Source: Phascolomyces articulosus (lineage: Eukaryota > Mucoromycota > Mucoromycetes > Mucorales > Lichtheimiaceae). From it: a stretch of DNA of 64,000 bases. This document shows positions 1-11,452 of the stretch, piece by piece. The notes beneath the pieces were generated by a model. That model was not told the DNA's origin and made no database searches. It saw only the letters and a list, made by a program, of their open reading frames with translations. The DNA lies in assembly GCA_025677815.1 (NCBI GenBank), contig JAIXMP010000012.1:310001-374000 (forward strand), read 5' to 3'. Position numbers and translations under genes: made by a program. Every line of letters begins with the position of its first letter. Position 1 is the stretch's first letter.

Positions 1-16
1 TTTTTTAACTACTTAG

Positions 17-417
17 ATGTTATCAACGTCTCTGGTCATCGTTTATCCACTGCTGAAATCGAATCTGCTTTGGTCCATCACGAAACAGTTGCTGAAGCTG
101 CTGTTGTTGGTGGTAATGATGATTTAACCGGTCAATGTATTCATGCCTTTGTTTCCCTCAAGCCTGGTGTAGATCAAGGCGAGAGTTTGGAAAAGGAATT
201 GATTCTTCAAGTACGTAAGATGATTGGTCCCTTTGCTGGTCCCAAACGTGTCCATATCGTCGGTGACCATCCCAAGACTCGTTCGGGTAAGATCATGCGT
301 CGTATCTTGAGAAAGATTGTTAATGGTGAACATGATCAATTGGGTGATATTTCTACTTTGGCTGAACCTATGGTGGTGGAAGCTTTGATTATCAAGGTCC
401 ATGGTGCTAATAAGTAG
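17..417 (+). CDS. acetyl-CoA synthetase, C-terminal end (partial)
   Basis: This is the last exon of an acetate-CoA ligase, which makes acetyl-CoA from acetate, ATP and CoA. Bases 1-16 look like the end of an intron (…acttag), and the exon opens inside the D of the DVINVSGHR hinge motif that joins the two adenylation subdomains. Residues [17 protein letters not shown] and, near the end, the [13 protein letters not shown] block carry the catalytic lysine region typical of the C-terminal domain (PF13193). The visible part is 132 residues and the stop is TAG. The rest of the gene lies outside the window to the left. Family assignment is firm; the exact paralog (acs1/facA type) is inferred. Confidence 0.93.
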
Positions 418-942
418 AATAATTCTTGTAATTTTCTACCTATATATATCAAAAAATTCCCCCCCCACACCTCTTGTTGAAAGTCCCTTATTCCTTCTCC
501 TTCCTTCATTGAATTTATTTATTTTATTCTGTACAGTTATTTTTTATTTCTCTTTATTATGTTTTTCATTTTGTATAACCCTCTTTTATTTCTTTTTAAT
601 ACAATTCTATATATATATATAAAGAAGCATTCTATAAAAAAAACGTTTTATTGGCTGTTGTTGAGTCTATCTGGTTCTTATTGGAGGGGTGAAGTAGTAT
701 ATTATGCCACCACTTTTAATATTCTATACAATTGTAGAGCAATGACTTTCATGTTACTATATCTATATAGTGAAGTTGTGTAGTGTGGATTATCTTTATC
801 AATTTTATTATTATGATAACAAAAAGTCATAGTGTGACAAGAACCATATAAATAGAATGAATTCTATATCAATTTCAGATATATTGTCAAGGTCATATAT
901 TACAAGATGATATCTATTACAGGAGCAAAAAGATTTTTATTT
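418..942. other. intergenic, between convergent gene ends
   Basis: This 525-base stretch separates two converging genes and is very T-rich on the plus strand, as expected for overlapping 3' UTRs. I see no gene, RNA or repeat beyond a short AT microsatellite near 608-622. Confidence 0.6.
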
Positions 943-3478
943 TTATTTTTTGCCCTTTTTACTATTATTATTATTATCTGGTGTATTGGATGATGATGCA
1001 TCATTCCCCAAAGAAATTTTACTAGTAATGGCCATGGCTGTTTTATAACAAATCACATTATTTGAATGGCAAATCACCGCTTCTTCAGAAAGCTATGAAA
1101 AAAAATGATGTAATAATTTTTTTTAGAACTTTCCTGTTTTATCCAACCCTTTCGGTTATCATAAAAAAAATAAAAATGTGGGGTAATCGTGTATCCAAGT
1201 AAAAAAAAAAAAAAAAACAAAAAAAAACAACGTTTACCCGTATGTTGCCCACGGTTTCGGCATAGAGATAATATTTATCAATCTCAGCATGTAAAATCTT
1301 TGCAAATTCACGTACGGTGGTGCCAGGCCAAACAAGAATACAATCTCTGAAAGCACCAGGTTTGGACGAATTGGGTGATCCAAAAGTTGTAACATTTTTA
1401 ACTGGATAAACAGGGGTGACGCCTAATAATTCTATGGCTTTACCTAGTACTTCTTGTACACCTGTGGATCCATATCTAAATAATACCAGATCTATTGAAC
1501 ATGTTTTGTTAATTTTTTTATGTTGATCCAGTTGTATTTTCTCCCTCCACTTTTTTTTATATTTTTTTCATCCGGTACCTTGAACCTTTTCTACACGACT
1601 AGATATTGACAATATGTGTTAGTAAATATAAAAAAAACCTCCCCAGTGAAATAAAAAAGAATGTGAGTTATTTTTTTTCACTTACTTTTTCAGTTTATCA
1701 TCCATTGGTTTTAAATCTGAATCAGGCTATAAATATATCGTAGAAGGAATATTATGAGTAAAACTAAAGATGTTACATATCATACGAACCCCTGTTGTTT
1801 ATTACCATGTACTTACCAGATCTTCTTTTGTTTCTACAATATCCGTTCCATCTATATATTTGATATAGTTTTGTTTTCGAACTTTTCGTAAAAAGTTTTC
1901 TGCAAGTGCACTTGTCAAGACCAGCTTGTTCTAAGCAATTTTTTTTATCATAGATACAAATTTTTTTTAGACCTGTCTTTTTTTTTGAATAAAATCATAT
2001 TCCTTCTTTTTCAATAGTCATATATATATATACCTGATCATATTTTCGCATGATCTTTGTAATATTTTTATCTGAATCGGGCATATCAATCTTGTTTAGT
2101 GCCTATATTATCCAACACAATCATAAATTATACACCAATCTTTGAGATATATATCTTGTATTCATATGGAAATGAGTGAATTGACATACCACAATAGTAG
2201 GGAATCGTACATCCATAAAATGATCCACCACTTTTTTGACTGTTTCTTCATCCCAAGTTTCTAAAGGTGTTTTAATTCCACTTTTATCCATTGCTTTCTG
2301 TACCACACTGGCAACAGATCCATAACCTAATGTTTGGTTTAATACATATTCCAAAGACTATTCCATTTTTTTTGGATGAATTCGTTCATTTTTACCTGAG
2401 AATTGAGTTTGCAATGTATCAACGATATTGTTTTCTAAATAAATTTATAGAAAAAAAATACAGCGTTTAATATAAATGACGTGGATAAGTTGATCAAGAG
2501 AAAGAAATATATATTAATATATACTTGTAGCAACATGACGTCGAACAATACTGGTCCAACGTTTCAATAAATTATTCGTGATCCAACTATGAATTTCTAA
2601 GCGTAACCAATTGATATCGTTGATAGGATCATATCCTGCTGTTTCCTTGCCATTTTGATCCGTGGTACCACTCACATCAACCACATGAACCAATGCATTG
2701 GCATGACGTAAATCATCCAAGAAAATATTACCCAATCCCAATCCAGAGGATGCTCCAGGAACAAGACCTGCTACCTGGAAAATATAACCCAATTAAATCA
2801 TGAATCATAACTTTATTCCCCTCCTGATTAATTCTTTTTTTTTTAGGTATCTCCATAATACTATTATCCCAAAAAAAAACCTTACATCCATCATTTGAAT
2901 AGGTACAAACCGAGTTCCTTCTACACATCGACCTAGATGATTGAATTTTTTTCTCGACTACGTGAGAAAAAAATACCATGCATACAAAATGTTTGCAATT
3001 GGATTTGCCTCCAATCCATTATAATAAAAACAACACTTTACCATATCTCGGTTTACATTGACTTTCTTTTCCATATTTTTTACAAGGACATTCTACTGGT
3101 ACGTAACTAACACCATAATTGGGTTTAATAGTGGTAAAGGGGTAGTTTCCTATTCAGTTGGGGTTTATTTTTTTGTTACGTCAAGATAGAATATTTGACA
3201 ATATAACTTTTTTTTTTCTCCTCGGGAATTCTTAAAACAGATCTTGTTGAAAACTTACCCACTTTGGCAGTGGCATCAGAGACTATATATAAAAAAAATT
3301 GACATTTGTCATAAGTACCTTTTTATTATGTTATACACAATGGCCCCTCTTCTTTTTTATATCAAGTGAATGAAATGGTAACCACTCTTCACTTTTTTTT
3401 TTTTTTACCTGCATTCAAAAATGATGATTTTCCTGCGGATGGTTTACCAACACATGCCAATAGAATTTCTTTGACCAT
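943..3478 (-). CDS. Obg/YchF-related GTPase (yeast YGR210C-like), apparent frameshift
   Basis: A P-loop GTPase of the Obg/YchF superfamily, closest in layout to the little-studied yeast YGR210C. I read 13 exons: 3478-3409, 3282-3259, 3149-3042, 2932-2886, 2774-2525, 2434-2396, 2326-2190, 2102-2034, 1930-1817, 1726-1686, 1598-1579, 1493-1238 and 1092-943. G1 is GKPSAGKSS, the G3 region reads [10 protein letters not shown] followed by [13 protein letters not shown], and G4 is NKID. The C-terminal TGS-like part contains [11 protein letters not shown] and [18 protein letters not shown]. Every junction keeps frame except inside exon 12, where an A5 run (1439-1443) needs one more A; with it the protein would be 441 residues. 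It is divergent from the oxidoreductase at 3736. The role is probably ribosome or translation related by family; the substrate is unknown. Confidence 0.88.
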
Positions 3479-3522
3479 GATAATAAAATATATATAAAAA
3501 AATAAATAGAGGAGAGTATATG

Positions 3523-3550
3523 AACAATAAGTCTATATAGACTTATTGTT
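3523..3550. repeat. 28-bp perfect palindrome in a divergent promoter
   Basis: The half-site AACAATAAGTCTAT is followed directly by its exact reverse complement with no spacer. It lies 45 bases upstream of the GTPase start and 186 bases upstream of the oxidoreductase start. It could be a binding site for a dimeric regulator or a cruciform; neither is shown. Confidence 0.85.
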
Positions 3551-3735
3551 TCCAAAAGCCACGATCGGAAAGCTGATAAAAGATTCGCCGATATTTAATG
3601 CTTGTCAAGGTCCGTCCCTCGGTTGGATTTTCCCTATTTAAAGTTTCATGCTCACCCACCATTTCCCACAGTAATCGCGTCTTTTTTTCTTTTCACTTCT
3701 TTTTTTTCACTCTATTATATAAAAACAAATTCGCT

Positions 3736-5183
3736 ATGGCTACCATGAAAGCAATCGTTGTCGAGGAAACCGGTGGTGTTGACAAACTTATTTATAAGGA
3801 TATTCCTCTTCCTGAACCAAAAGAAGGACATGTTGTTATCAAGAACCACTTTGTTGGTATGTAAAAAGAGATAAAAAGAAAAAAGTCGTGTTTTTTTTTT
3901 TTTTTTGCAAGATAAAAATTGTTCTTAATAATTGGAAAATTAATATCTTATTTTTTAAATAAATAGGTGTTAATTATATCGATACCTATCATCGTACGGG
4001 CCTTTATCCTTTGCCTCTTCCTTTTGTTCTTGGTCGTGAAAGGTAAATCCTATATTTTTATTTTTATTTACCATAAATGGCTAAAAGAGGAAATTCATTG
4101 ATTTGATTACTAATTGTTAGATGGCTTAAAATAAAAAAAATAGTGCTGGAGAAATCAGTGCTGTAGGTCCTGGTGTTGAGAACTTCAAGGTGGGAGATCG
4201 TGTTGTTTATATTGGTGGTTCCACTTATTCTGAATATTCTGAAGCCAAAGAAGCTACTGTGGAAAAGATTACCAATGATATTTCTTATGAAACAGCTGCT
4301 GCCATTGGTATCCAAGCATTGACTGCTTGGACTTTGGTTCGTGAATCTTATCCTGTGAAGAAAGGAGGTAATAAAGTTATATCATGATGAGGGAACTGGA
4401 TATGGATGGAAGAGGGGAATAGGAACATTTAGTCGAATAAGACATTAAATGAAATTATGACTCATCATTTTTTTTTCGTTCTCATCCAATTTATAACAAA
4501 ATAATGTTTAGATTATATTCTTATCCATGCTGCTGCTGGAGGTGTTGGTTTGCTTTTATGTCAGATGTGTCGTTATCTTGGTGCCACAGTCATTGGTACT
4601 GTGAGCAGTGCTGAAAAAGCGACCCTCGCACGCGAAAATGGAGCAGATTACGTGATCAATTACACAGAAGAAGATGTGGTAGCCAAGGTGAATGAAATTA
4701 CTAATGGTTTAGGTTGTCATGGTGTATTGGATGGTGTTGGTAAATCCACTTGGGAGATTTCTTTACAATGTGCTCGTCGTCTTGGATCTGTTATTAGTTT
4801 TGGTAATGCCAGTGGTGTTGTTCCTCCTGTAAGTTTTATTTTTATTTTATTTTTTTTGTATCCTCCTTTTATGATGGATTATGGTTTATCCATAGCGTCA
4901 CACAAAGATTGAGAAAAACTCAATTTTTTGCATGAAACTTTTAATATAGATTTCCATTTCCATCTTGGCTCAAAAGAATCTCAAAATTATGCGACCTACT
5001 TTGTTCAATTATATGGCTACCCGTGAAGAATCCCAAAAATGGTGGGGTGAAGTCTTTGAATTATTGTCCAAGAATGTCATCAAGACTCATATTTATAAGA
5101 TTTATGAACTTGTTGATGCTCAACAAGCACATATTGATATTGAAAGTCGAAAGACTACTGGCAAGCTTTTGCTTAAACCATAA
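3736..5183 (+). CDS. NADPH:quinone oxidoreductase (zeta-crystallin type)
   Basis: A 323-residue MDR-superfamily reductase that would pass electrons from NADPH to quinones. Exons are 3736-3856, 3967-4042, 4144-4367, 4512-4828 and 4950-5183, all closing in frame. The N-terminal GroES-like half has the VNYIDTYHRTGLYP and FVLGRESAGE blocks typical of quinone reductases, and no zinc-cysteine ligands are seen. The Rossmann half carries the nucleotide-binding AAAGGVGLL motif. The start at 3736 gives the usual N-terminus; a second ATG three codons on (MKAIVV) would also fit. A TATTTAAA box at 3635-3642 suits the start. It is comparable to yeast Zta1, probably cytosolic. Confidence 0.93.
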
Positions 5184-6782
5184 AGAAATCTTGTATTTAT
5201 TTTATCATTTTAGTTTGAATTTATGAAATCAAAATAAATTGTATTTTTTAAATCTTATTGAATTCGTCGTTATATTTTTTTTTTTACTATGGTCAGTTAA
5301 TATATACGTGATAGCTGAATGGATTATTATATATCAATATTCTTATATTCTTATAAAAATTATGTTCGTAAAGAAAATAAGATCAGCGAGTGGCTAGAGA
5401 GCATCCCATTGATAATTAGGAAAGAATGTTTCGTCATTGAGTGTCCCAGTAAAAGATTTCCTTTTTGAAATAATATACATGCGCCGAAAACTGTCTTTCT
5501 ATCTTGAACGACTTTATTTTTGGAAGATAATTCTTTTCTTCTTTTGCCAAAGCGGCGCTTTCTTTAGTTTAGCATTTACGCGTATCTACAGGGACTCCAT
5601 CGAGTGGGAGGCGTAGCATTGTAACATTTATGTGAATTTTGTTTACTAGTATAAAATAAATGTTGTTCAATTCAAAAAAATTTCAGACCGTACTTTTTCA
5701 CAATGTAAGTATAACGGTAGTAGCAGATTAAGGATCGTAAAATATATATTTTTTGTTTGTTATGTCAATCTACATTTCAATTTGCGTATATTGATATGCA
5801 TGGGTAAACTAATACTAACTCTCCATCATGAGGGAATAATGTGGAGAAAACGGATATGAGTATTCTGGAAGTTTTTCTCCATATATAGGCAACGGAGGCT
5901 TATCTGGATTAGCAATTTATGTGGCTCAGGTATTGTTGTATGCCTTGATATATTTTTATTTTTATGCATTACACACAGCTCATTGATTACATTTGAGGAA
6001 ACAGTGGCCTATTATTATATAATTCTCAAAGTATCGTCCGGATTATGCTATTTAAACTACCACTAAAAAGTATATCGAAAAAAAGGCGGAGGTGTAAAAA
6101 AAACGGGGGAACTTTTATAGTAATTGATCTTCGTACTGTATGCAACTCTCTTTTGCAAAAGACTATTTTTATACAATGTGCGAATACCCATATTTTACTA
6201 AATCAGAGAAAAAATATACGTTATTGTAAAGAAATATCGAACAAACTACGTAATAGGAAAAATTCTAATCTTAAGCAAACACATCTATCGAATAAATCCT
6301 CCTGAAAAAAAAAGTGCCACATTTACCTGGATTTGTTAAAAAGAATAAAAAGGTTATATATTTGTAGTACGAATGATCAATTTTTAAAACGATTACCTAA
6401 ATATATACAAAAATACGTTATCTTGCTAGAAATTAATCCTTGTGTTCTTGTGTGATATGATTATTAGTATATATGGAAAATCACCTAAGCCGAAATTTTT
6501 TGGTATACTCGTAAGAAAACTAATATCAGAGCTTATTGCTATAATTTACATAACCTGCAATCATTCTGCATTATATCAGCATTATAAAGCTTCTCAGTAT
6601 AATTAGGTTAATATTATCGACAATTGTCGTAAAAAAAAAGGTTGTGAATGTAGAATTGAGTTATATAGTGATAATAAACGAATAACCAAAAAATACTAGA
6701 GGGGTTAGAAGTTCGTTGTTATACAGAAACCTTATTATTGGGCTTAGTTTTGAGACGTAAAGTTTATTTATATAAATATACA
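5184..6782. other. 1.6-kb intergenic region
   Basis: No gene recognised. Codons are broken by stops in all frames and the DNA is AT-rich. A TATA-like string (about 6769-6780) just before the kelch gene is the only regulatory hint. Confidence 0.5.
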
Positions 6783-6836
6783 ATGAACTTCGATAGATTT
6801 TTTCTTGTCACTTCTTTTTTCATCCACACATTCTAA
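6783..6836 (+). promoter_or_regulatory. upstream ORF of the kelch gene
   Basis: A 17-codon reading frame begins with ATG at 6783 (MNFDRFF…) and ends in TAA 13 bases before the kelch start at 6850. It follows the TATA-like stretch, so it is probably in the 5' leader and may reduce translation of the main frame. This is inference from position only. Confidence 0.4.
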
Positions 6837-6849
6837 TACAGCAATAATA

Positions 6850-9457
6850 ATGACGATCCTATTATTATTACGGCAGCAATTTATTATTATATCAGCTTGG
6901 ATACTTTTGTTGAATTGGCAAATTTTACATGTTTATTCGTTCTCATTCTTGCCACAATCTCGAGGCAACCACAGTAAGAATAATGTTTTCATTCTATTAA
7001 AAAAAGTACTAAAATAGATGTTTTAATAAATTCCTGAGCCCTCAAAAAAAAAACAAGTAATAAATTAATCCGTGACTATTTCATTTTCCAGATTGTGTCT
7101 TTATGCCAACCGTAGCGAAGATTTATTGTTATGGAGGAGACCCATATTCTTCAGGTGCTGGTTTTCTGAGAGACATTTTTATTAGTCTTGATTTGACTCA
7201 AAAAAGGACCATCACTGAAATGCAAAGTGCATGGGAACGAGTAGAATTTGATCTTGGAAAATCAAACTCTGATTTTGGCATGGTAGCCTTACCAAGCCAA
7301 AACCTTATATTCATGGATGGTGGTGTCGGTGATTACGAAAATTATGGATATACGAGTTTACCTTATAGATCAGAAACGTTCAATATAGAAGATGAAAGTG
7401 CTGGATGGAGCCCAATTACACCTGAACGACCAAGTTCTGCACCGTAAGTTTATCAAGTTTTGCTCGCAGAATGCTTCAAGTAAAGTGCATTAATGAAATA
7501 GATGGAGACGGTTTCAATTACGAAAAAGGAAAAAACACTAGTATTGAATATAAACGCGTAAATAAATAAATAGGTATCGACATACGGCCACATTAGGACC
7601 GGATAACAGTACAATATATATTTGGGGAGGGCAAAGGTAACATTAATACATTGGCGCTGTAAAGATCTGTTGCACTATATATTTTCTAATAAAAATTATG
7701 GGTGTCCTGTGGAAAATAAAAAAATATTATTGTGTAATTAGGACTACGGTTACTGGTAGGATAACTGGGGAAGATGAATATCCTCGTGAGATGCTTATAT
7801 TTGATTCTACAGTAAGTCCAACAACATATTGTTGTCTCTTTCTAAAGATAATAGTACGATGGTTATAAATGCTTTTATTATGTTATATGCAGAACTCCGT
7901 GTCACCTTGGAGTACAGGAGCAACAGCACCAATATCAGCTCAGCATCATGCCGCTGTGCTAGTTGGATCATCCATTTATTATATTGGCGGTTATGCTGAA
8001 GGCTATATACCAATGGACAGTACCCTAATCTTTAATACAGATAGTGGACAGTGGACCACACGTTCTATTTCTGGTTCTGACATTCCCAGTACGCGAACTG
8101 GACATACTTTGACCTTGAGTAGGCTATTACTTTATATTAAATTAATCAATTAAAAAATGTTTTTATTACATAATGTAATAAACTACTACTAACATCCTGT
8201 ATTAATGCGCCTGTCCTTATTACCACAATTAGAGCCAAGTACAGGAGAAATCATACTATTTGGTAATATTATTGGATCTAGCTATGGTAAGGAACGCGAA
8301 AAAATCTATCAGCAAGTATTGAAACAAAAGCATTAAAAGTACTAATAAAAAGCACTTCTAAATACGGCAACTTGTTCATGTCGATGTATACACTTTAACA
8401 GTGATAGATACTAGATCCTGCTACATATTAAATACCCAAGGGGATAATTTGAGTTGGAGTAAAAGAGCAATCCAAGCGGAAGACGATTCTACAAGCCCTC
8501 CTGGTGAATATACATTAGGTGGACATTCTGGTATGTTATCATTGATGATATTCAACATACATAGCCCTTCTTTGCACTGCATGTTTTCTTTTTCTTTTTT
8601 TTTAAATATGATATTATCGAGCAAAAAAAAGTTAATTAATTCACTTTGTCGTTTATGTATTATTTTATATATTGCAAATGACTGCTGTATAAAACCATGA
8701 TAGCTACACTGATTGGGCCGTATTTATTCATTTTGTTTGGTTTATCAGTGGATAGAAGTAATTTGATCATCGGCCAAAATAGTACATGGGTTATGGACAT
8801 TGATAGGTGGACTTGGGTGTCTTCTGTTGAAGCTATACAACCTGATCCATTATCTACCTCTAGTGATACACCAAGCCAACCTTCAGGCAATGGTAATGGA
8901 AGTGATGGTAGTACTGTAAGTACTGGCACTGTAGCAGGAGCTGTGGTTGGAGGAGTTATTGGTAGCGCTATTATTGTTGCTATATTATTCTATATAATTC
9001 GAAGAAAAAGACATCAATCGCAAGAAAAAGAACAAATACAGGAAGAGAAAGGAATAAAAGAAGAGTATAACAACAGAACAGTATGTCAAGATGGTGTAAG
9101 TTCCTCTTCAGATGGTGATCCTTTACCACCACCACCGGACAATGGCAATCGGGAAAATAATAATAATGTTGGACAATCATTTACTCCAGACGTTGTTCAT
9201 GGTAAGTTTCCTTGCTATAGATTGCAGCATAATTTTTTTCTAATATATATAAACCTTATCTTGGGACTACTACTGATTTAGATTCACGAGAAGAATATGA
9301 GAGTAGAAAAATCGAAATCCTTTCCGCAGATAATACTGACAATCCAAAATTATCCCAGGATCTATTGTCGACTTCAGCATCTCGTACCCCAGAAAAACCT
9401 GATGGTAGCAGTGTTCAACACCATTTATCAACATCTGTTAAACCAGACGGAGCATGA
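6850..9457 (+). CDS. kelch/galactose-oxidase-type beta-propeller membrane protein
   Basis: A 563-residue protein with nine exons: 6850-6973, 7092-7443, 7574-7636, 7742-7811, 7893-8118, 8233-8286, 8402-8530, 8704-9201 and 9282-9457. The first 30 residues are hydrophobic (signal peptide or anchor). Propeller blades are recognised by repeated patterns such as RHTATL…IYIWGGQ, QHHAAVLVGSSIYYIGGY, RTGHTLTL…IILFG and GGHSATLIGPYLFILFG. A Ser/Gly-rich linker follows, then one membrane segment (AGAVVGGVIGSAIIVAILFY), a basic stop-transfer (IRRKR) and an acidic, Pro/Ser-rich tail of about 140 residues. I infer type I surface topology with the propeller outside. The ligand is unknown. A broken copy of its tail lies at 10688-10830. 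Confidence 0.86.
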
Positions 9458-10574
9458 TCTAAAAGGATAGGATAGTAATGGAGAGGTGGAAATTTATGAT
9501 ATTTATAAAATAGTTGCCCAAATAATTTTCTAAAATGCATTACGTTTTGCTTGATGTATTATTTTATATTGACTGAATAAAAACAAACGCCCATATAAAA
9601 GAATATGTAGTATTCATTAATTGTATATAATAAAATTATATGGCAATAATTCATCATTATTTGGAATTCTGGTGAAATGTAGTGTCCATTTCTTAATTAC
9701 GAGCGACCTAATGAATAAATTACAAAACTACTATGAGCGCAACGAATCTTGGATCAGGAGTGCAGCGTGTCTGTCATCTTAGTATTATTATATATCTACG
9801 TTGCGCCCTTGGCAATATGTTGCGTCCTTCAACTCGTTTGAATTATATATAAATTGACAGTGTTTTCTCCATGGAAATAATAGACACCGTCATTTTCACA
9901 TAAGAAACTTTATCTTTTTATTTAATACTTGGTAACCAATTAATTTGCCGTGGAAAAATAATAAAAAACAAGCCAGATTATACCATTATCATATTCTATC
10001 AGATTTAAATGAAAAAAAAAATCATAGACTTTATTAACAGCATTTGATGCGTTAGTTGGATTTCTATTATTGAAAGACCAATATATATTTATTAATTAAA
10101 ATAATAAAACGGTACTGCTTCAATGGTATTTATGTCAAAGAATAATATATAATAATGTCGTAATGGATATTGAGCATAGAATACTTCAAAAAATACGTAA
10201 AACAAGAACAATTTACAATCTAGTAGTGACGATTCATATATACCTACCCAAGTGACATCCAATTGCGAGAGTGAAAATAATAACTAAGAACAATACATCA
10301 TTCAGCAATTCAGTTGAAAAATAATGAACGATTAATTATACACGACTTTGTAGATGAAAAGCATAAACTTGTTAAATAATAATAAAAAAGAAACAAGAGT
10401 TATTTGTATAATAATATAAGATACAATTTTGATTGTAAGAAAAAAAAAAGGAATTTTCTTATTTTACTTTGTGTTTTTTTTATCATTCCATTCATTTGAT
10501 ACAATGCCTTGCTCCATTAAAACCTAATAAAAATCAACATGCTGTTAAACGTGAAGAAAATGTATGTATGTATT
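9458..10574. other. intergenic, no gene seen apart from the repeat at 9745-9865
   Basis: AT-rich DNA with stops in every frame. It contains copy A of the inverted repeat pair. I recognise no coding or RNA gene. Confidence 0.5.
9745..9865 (+). repeat. copy A of an imperfect inverted repeat pair
   Basis: This stretch matches, in reverse orientation and imperfectly, 10575-10690. Shared blocks include GCGCAACG near the start, ATTAT(TA)ATATCTACG(T/C)TGCGCCC and ACTCGTTTGAATT…TTGACA. Each copy also has internal inverted GGGCGCAACGT-like ends. About 25 bases are extra in this copy. Confidence 0.6.
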
Positions 10575-10690
10575 TCTTATAAAAATATTGTCAATTCAAA
10601 CGAGACGAAGGTATCGCCGAAAGAGAACCAGGGCGCAGCGTAGATAATTAATAATATTACGACGACCCAATACACGTTGCGCCCGTAGCA
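10575..10690 (-). repeat. copy B of the imperfect inverted repeat pair
   Basis: Reverse complement of the 9745-9865 unit, with similarity over about 100 bases. It abuts the kelch-tail relic that starts near 10688, so it may mark a rearrangement breakpoint or a former insertion. Confidence 0.6.
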
Positions 10691-10830
10691 GTTTTGATTC
10701 TTTATTGCTCGAAGAAAAAAGTGCAAAATCAGCAATATCGAGAAGAACAAGAAATAAAAGAAAAATATAATTATGAAACTGAATGTCAAGATAGTGTACA
10801 TCCATCAGACGACACGCACTCCTTCATTTC
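10688..10830 (+). pseudogene. decayed duplicate of the kelch protein tail
   Basis: The frame starting near 10694 reads …CSKKKVQNQQYREEQEIKE then KYNYETECQDSVH, which aligns with IRRKRHQSQEKEQ…GIKEEYNNRTVCQDGVS of the intact kelch gene about 1.7 kb upstream. The DNA is also alike (tcgaagaaaaaa, agaaataaaagaa). The propeller and signal parts are not found here, so only the juxtamembrane and start of the cytoplasmic tail survive. I infer a partial tandem duplication that has since decayed; a very diverged 5' part could be hidden in 9.9-10.5 kb but I do not see it. Confidence 0.7.
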
Positions 10831-11149
10831 TTTCCTTTCTCCACCAGCTTATTGTAATATATATATATATATATTATCAAATGTAATCATCTTATATTAT
10901 CAAGATAACAATAAATCGTTGTTATTAGATATACAGTAATATAGTAATGAACTATCCCTCATATTAAATCAGTTTCAACAACTGATTACAACATAACATC
11001 ACTTATCCATCTATCTGTGTGAGCTATTGTTGAGTCAAATACTGGCTTTTTAGTATCATGTATATGATTAAATATACAAAGCAAATAGTAATACACGCCA
11101 AATAGATACAATAGTATATAATAGTAATACATATATAGTAGCAATAAAG

Positions 11150-11186
<37 letters not shown>

Positions 11187-11452
11187 TAATCTCTCTTTTT
11201 CTTCTCCATCCACACAATCCTGCACTTTTAACATGAGTATTTTATTCGTCGGGTCTTCCATAAACATCATAGTCGCGCCCAGGTGTCTGTGGAATCCAAG
11301 ATTCTGTTACATTTATTGACCAATCAAATCCATTAATTCATTGACGTGGTGGCTTATTGAAGGAAGGGGGGAGTTACTGAACTCGAACACGTCCAACACC
11401 AGCTACTTCCGGAACGCACATACACTACGACAGTTTACCCCACTTATACAAT
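10831..11452. other. intergenic with AT microsatellites
   Basis: Contains AT dinucleotide runs at 10858-10873 and 11157-11183. The last part is the upstream region of NAA10. No gene seen. Confidence 0.5.
11157..11183. repeat. AT microsatellite
   Basis: About 13 tandem AT units, uninterrupted, in noncoding DNA. Confidence 0.9.

Noticed and set aside
401..783. Hydrophobic plus-strand frames after the acetyl-CoA synthetase gene.
   Set aside because: They are translations of T-rich 3' flanking DNA.
1429..1443. A 14-base GT…AG segment in exon 12 of the GTPase gene whose removal would also restore the frame.
   Set aside because: Far below any spliceosomal intron length known in fungi, and it would delete conserved residues; a homopolymer base error is simpler.
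2327..2395. A closer acceptor (…aatag before TCTTTGG) for exon 7 of the GTPase gene.
   Set aside because: It breaks the frame; the acceptor at 2327 gives FSGYGSVAS, which fits the family.
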